Below, piece after piece: positions 62,152 through 64,000 of a stretch of DNA of 64,000 bases. Origin of the DNA: Thunnus maccoyii (Eukaryota > Chordata > Actinopteri > Scombriformes > Scombridae); the NCBI RefSeq assembly GCF_910596095.1, contig NC_056543.1, positions 26,236,542-26,300,541 of the forward strand. Reading direction: 5' to 3'. The notes beneath the pieces are model-generated. The model worked only from the letters and a program-made list of their open reading frames with translations, made no database searches and was not told where the DNA came from. A program made the position numbers and the translations under genes. Position 1 is the stretch's first letter. Each line of letters opens with the position of its first letter.

Positions 62152-64000
62152 CCTCAGAGGCTTGAAGGTTATTTCCACAAAAGTGCCACAAAACTGTTAT
62201 CTTCTTTTGAAAGAAGTGAGGAGAAGTCAAATTCTTGTTCAACTTTTAAGGTTGCTTTAAAGGATCATTTTTTTGGTTTATTTTTGTAGTTTCGGCCATC
62301 GTTTCTATAAACTATTACATTATACTCACTACGTTCATGGTTGAGATCTCTGAACACAGCAAGATCGCTAAGAAGACTTCCAGTACGGTAAGACATATAC
62401 AAGCTGCCATTCTGCATACTGACCTACAGGCAACATATCTGTCAGCTGAACTGTTCATCAACAGTTACTTTACATTTTATTGCTATTTGGAGAAGCTGGT
62501 GAGTTGCTGCATTAACATCGTGATGACAGAAAGTCATACGTCTTGATATAATTGGCCTAGCAAATGTCACGTCCTACATAAGGTGAAGTCAATCAATAAA
62601 TTGATTCTGTGTGATTCACTCTCCCCACTTTTGGCCATAAGTGTCAAGCCCCTGCATGGGATTAACAGCTGAGGAAAATTTGTTCCTAGAGCAGCAGTTA
62701 TGCAGCAGTGACAGAGCCTGTTACTTCATTAACAAATAAAAAAACTGTGCCCCAGAGTGCATTTTAAATGGGAATTTCTGCTAATGTTGACTTCATTTCA
62801 TGATGCCTGAGAGGCTGTGTTGTGTTTCTCTGTGATATTGGCAAGCTTTTTCAGTTAAAAATATAAAATAATTATCACACTAGCTTTTCATCAATCCAAT
62901 GGATTTCTTTGTGTATCAAAAACCACATATTGTACTATAGACTCAGTGGGGGCTCAGAGTGATGGCTCAGCCTTAACTCAACCTGATGCTTCTTCTCCCC
63001 AGAGGAAGTCCAGGCTGCTCAATATTCCAAATATGAATCCCTTTATTGGCTGGCTGTGATGTATCTGGTTTGGCTGCATACATTAGAACGATCCAGCCAC
63101 CAGTGAGTAAAAAGGCAGAGCAGAAAAACTGACAACAACTCATGAATGTCATTCTTAGTTTCTTCTCCACGAAGACCTTAAATGTGCAGTTTTGATCCTG
63201 TTTTTGTCCTTTTTTTGCTGCACCCCCCCCCCCCCACACACACACACACAACACACGCATTGTCTTATTTGTAGTTGGTTACTTCATCTCTATTCTCAAA
63301 GGTTGCCTCTTCTGTAACTATTCTGCAAAAATACTAAAAGCTGGATGCTTTTAGATAAACCTTGTCTGAGGACTATTGAATAATGAAAATACTGAGTATG
63401 GGTTTTCAGAAATGATGGAGCTGCCTGCTGATGGAGGAATGAATGTTGATGTCAACGCCACTGTGCAAAAAAACAACCCACTCTTTTCAGTTATTGAGTC
63501 ATCAGCCACTATCAGCCGTGAGTGAGATCCATTATGAAATGTGAACAAATGTTACTAAAGGCTCTGGAGAGTGTCCCTGGCTGTTTTTTTTTTTTTTTTT
63601 TTGCAAACTCTTTCATTCATACATTGTGGGGGACGTGTGAATGCAGATGAGTGGAGCTCAGTTGAGTAGGCTGGACAGATTTGGAAGTGAATGACTACTG
63701 CTGCTATAACTTTTCCAAGTGCGACTAAGTATGAACATATCAGTCATGATACCGGGTGTAGAACAGCTGCTCCAGAGGCGAACCACTGGAATGGAAAAAG
63801 CTTTTAAGTGATGTTGTTGTGTAATTGTCCCTCTTCATTGCTCGAGCAACTGCCGAGCCACTGCATCTGTCTTCAGTCCATTTATTACTGCCCACTTCCT
63901 GTTTTGAAGTTGTTATATTGATTTTTATTGTGCGCATGTGCGTAAGACACAGTCTGTGTGGGTGGTGTGTAGTGTATACATGGTGGTGAGGTATACAGTA
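62152..64000. other. Spacer with simple repeats
   Basis: No gene recognised. A C-run followed by CA repeats lies at 63222-63256, and a T-run at 63583-63602. Confidence 0.5.

Overview
The window is teleost fish nuclear DNA, most likely from a percomorph-type genome. Two things show this. There are gamma-M crystallins, the methionine-rich type typical of aquatic lenses, in intron-split genes with GT/AG junctions. There is also a dense load of fish-type repeats (Tc1-like, PIF/Harbinger, hAT-like, LTR and LINE remnants). No bacterial, organellar or viral-genome gene is present.

Genes, 2.6-17.2 kb. Five complete lens gamma-crystallin genes lie together. Two gamma-M genes are on the minus strand (2674-3468 and 6580-7538). 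Three gamma-S-like genes are on the plus strand (9486-10753, 13399-14198 and 15518-17099). The second gamma-M gene and the first gamma-S gene are divergent, about 1.9 kb apart. Every gene has the family's three-exon layout: a tiny exon 1 of 3 or 6 codons, one exon per two-Greek-key domain, and all introns in phase 0. All five frames are open and all ten introns have GT/AG ends, so all look functional. Each has a TATA box about 50-90 bp before its ATG. In at least three of them a Maf half-site (TGCTGA) followed by a Sox-type AACAAT lies just upstream of the TATA box. This suggests coordinated expression in lens fibre cells.

Repeats, 19-36 kb. This is a transposon graveyard: a solo LTR, a TIR element, an inside-out Tc1 derivative, a Tc1 transposase fossil, an LTR element with an inverted end, and an 8.6-kb PIF/Harbinger transposon (27216-35832). 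The Harbinger element still shows both of its convergent genes, a Myb/SANT-like protein and a DDE transposase. It has itself been hit by a solo LTR (containing a further TIR element), a small palindromic MITE and a 3.4-kb segment with GGTTCT/AGAACC-rich ends.

Repeats and spacer, 36-64 kb. I find no exon of a host gene. The region holds MITEs (one hAT-like with a perfect 8-bp target duplication and a second MITE nested in it), a decayed two-ORF LINE (about 47.3-50.4 kb), microsatellites and a recent tandem duplication (60350-62151). It could be intergenic spacer or the inside of a large intron.

No clear previously undescribed system was found. The most notable signals are the shared Maf-Sox-TATA layout of the crystallin promoters and a tandem-repeat 3' UTR in the first gamma-S gene that carries five TTCnnGAA (heat-shock-element-like) cores.
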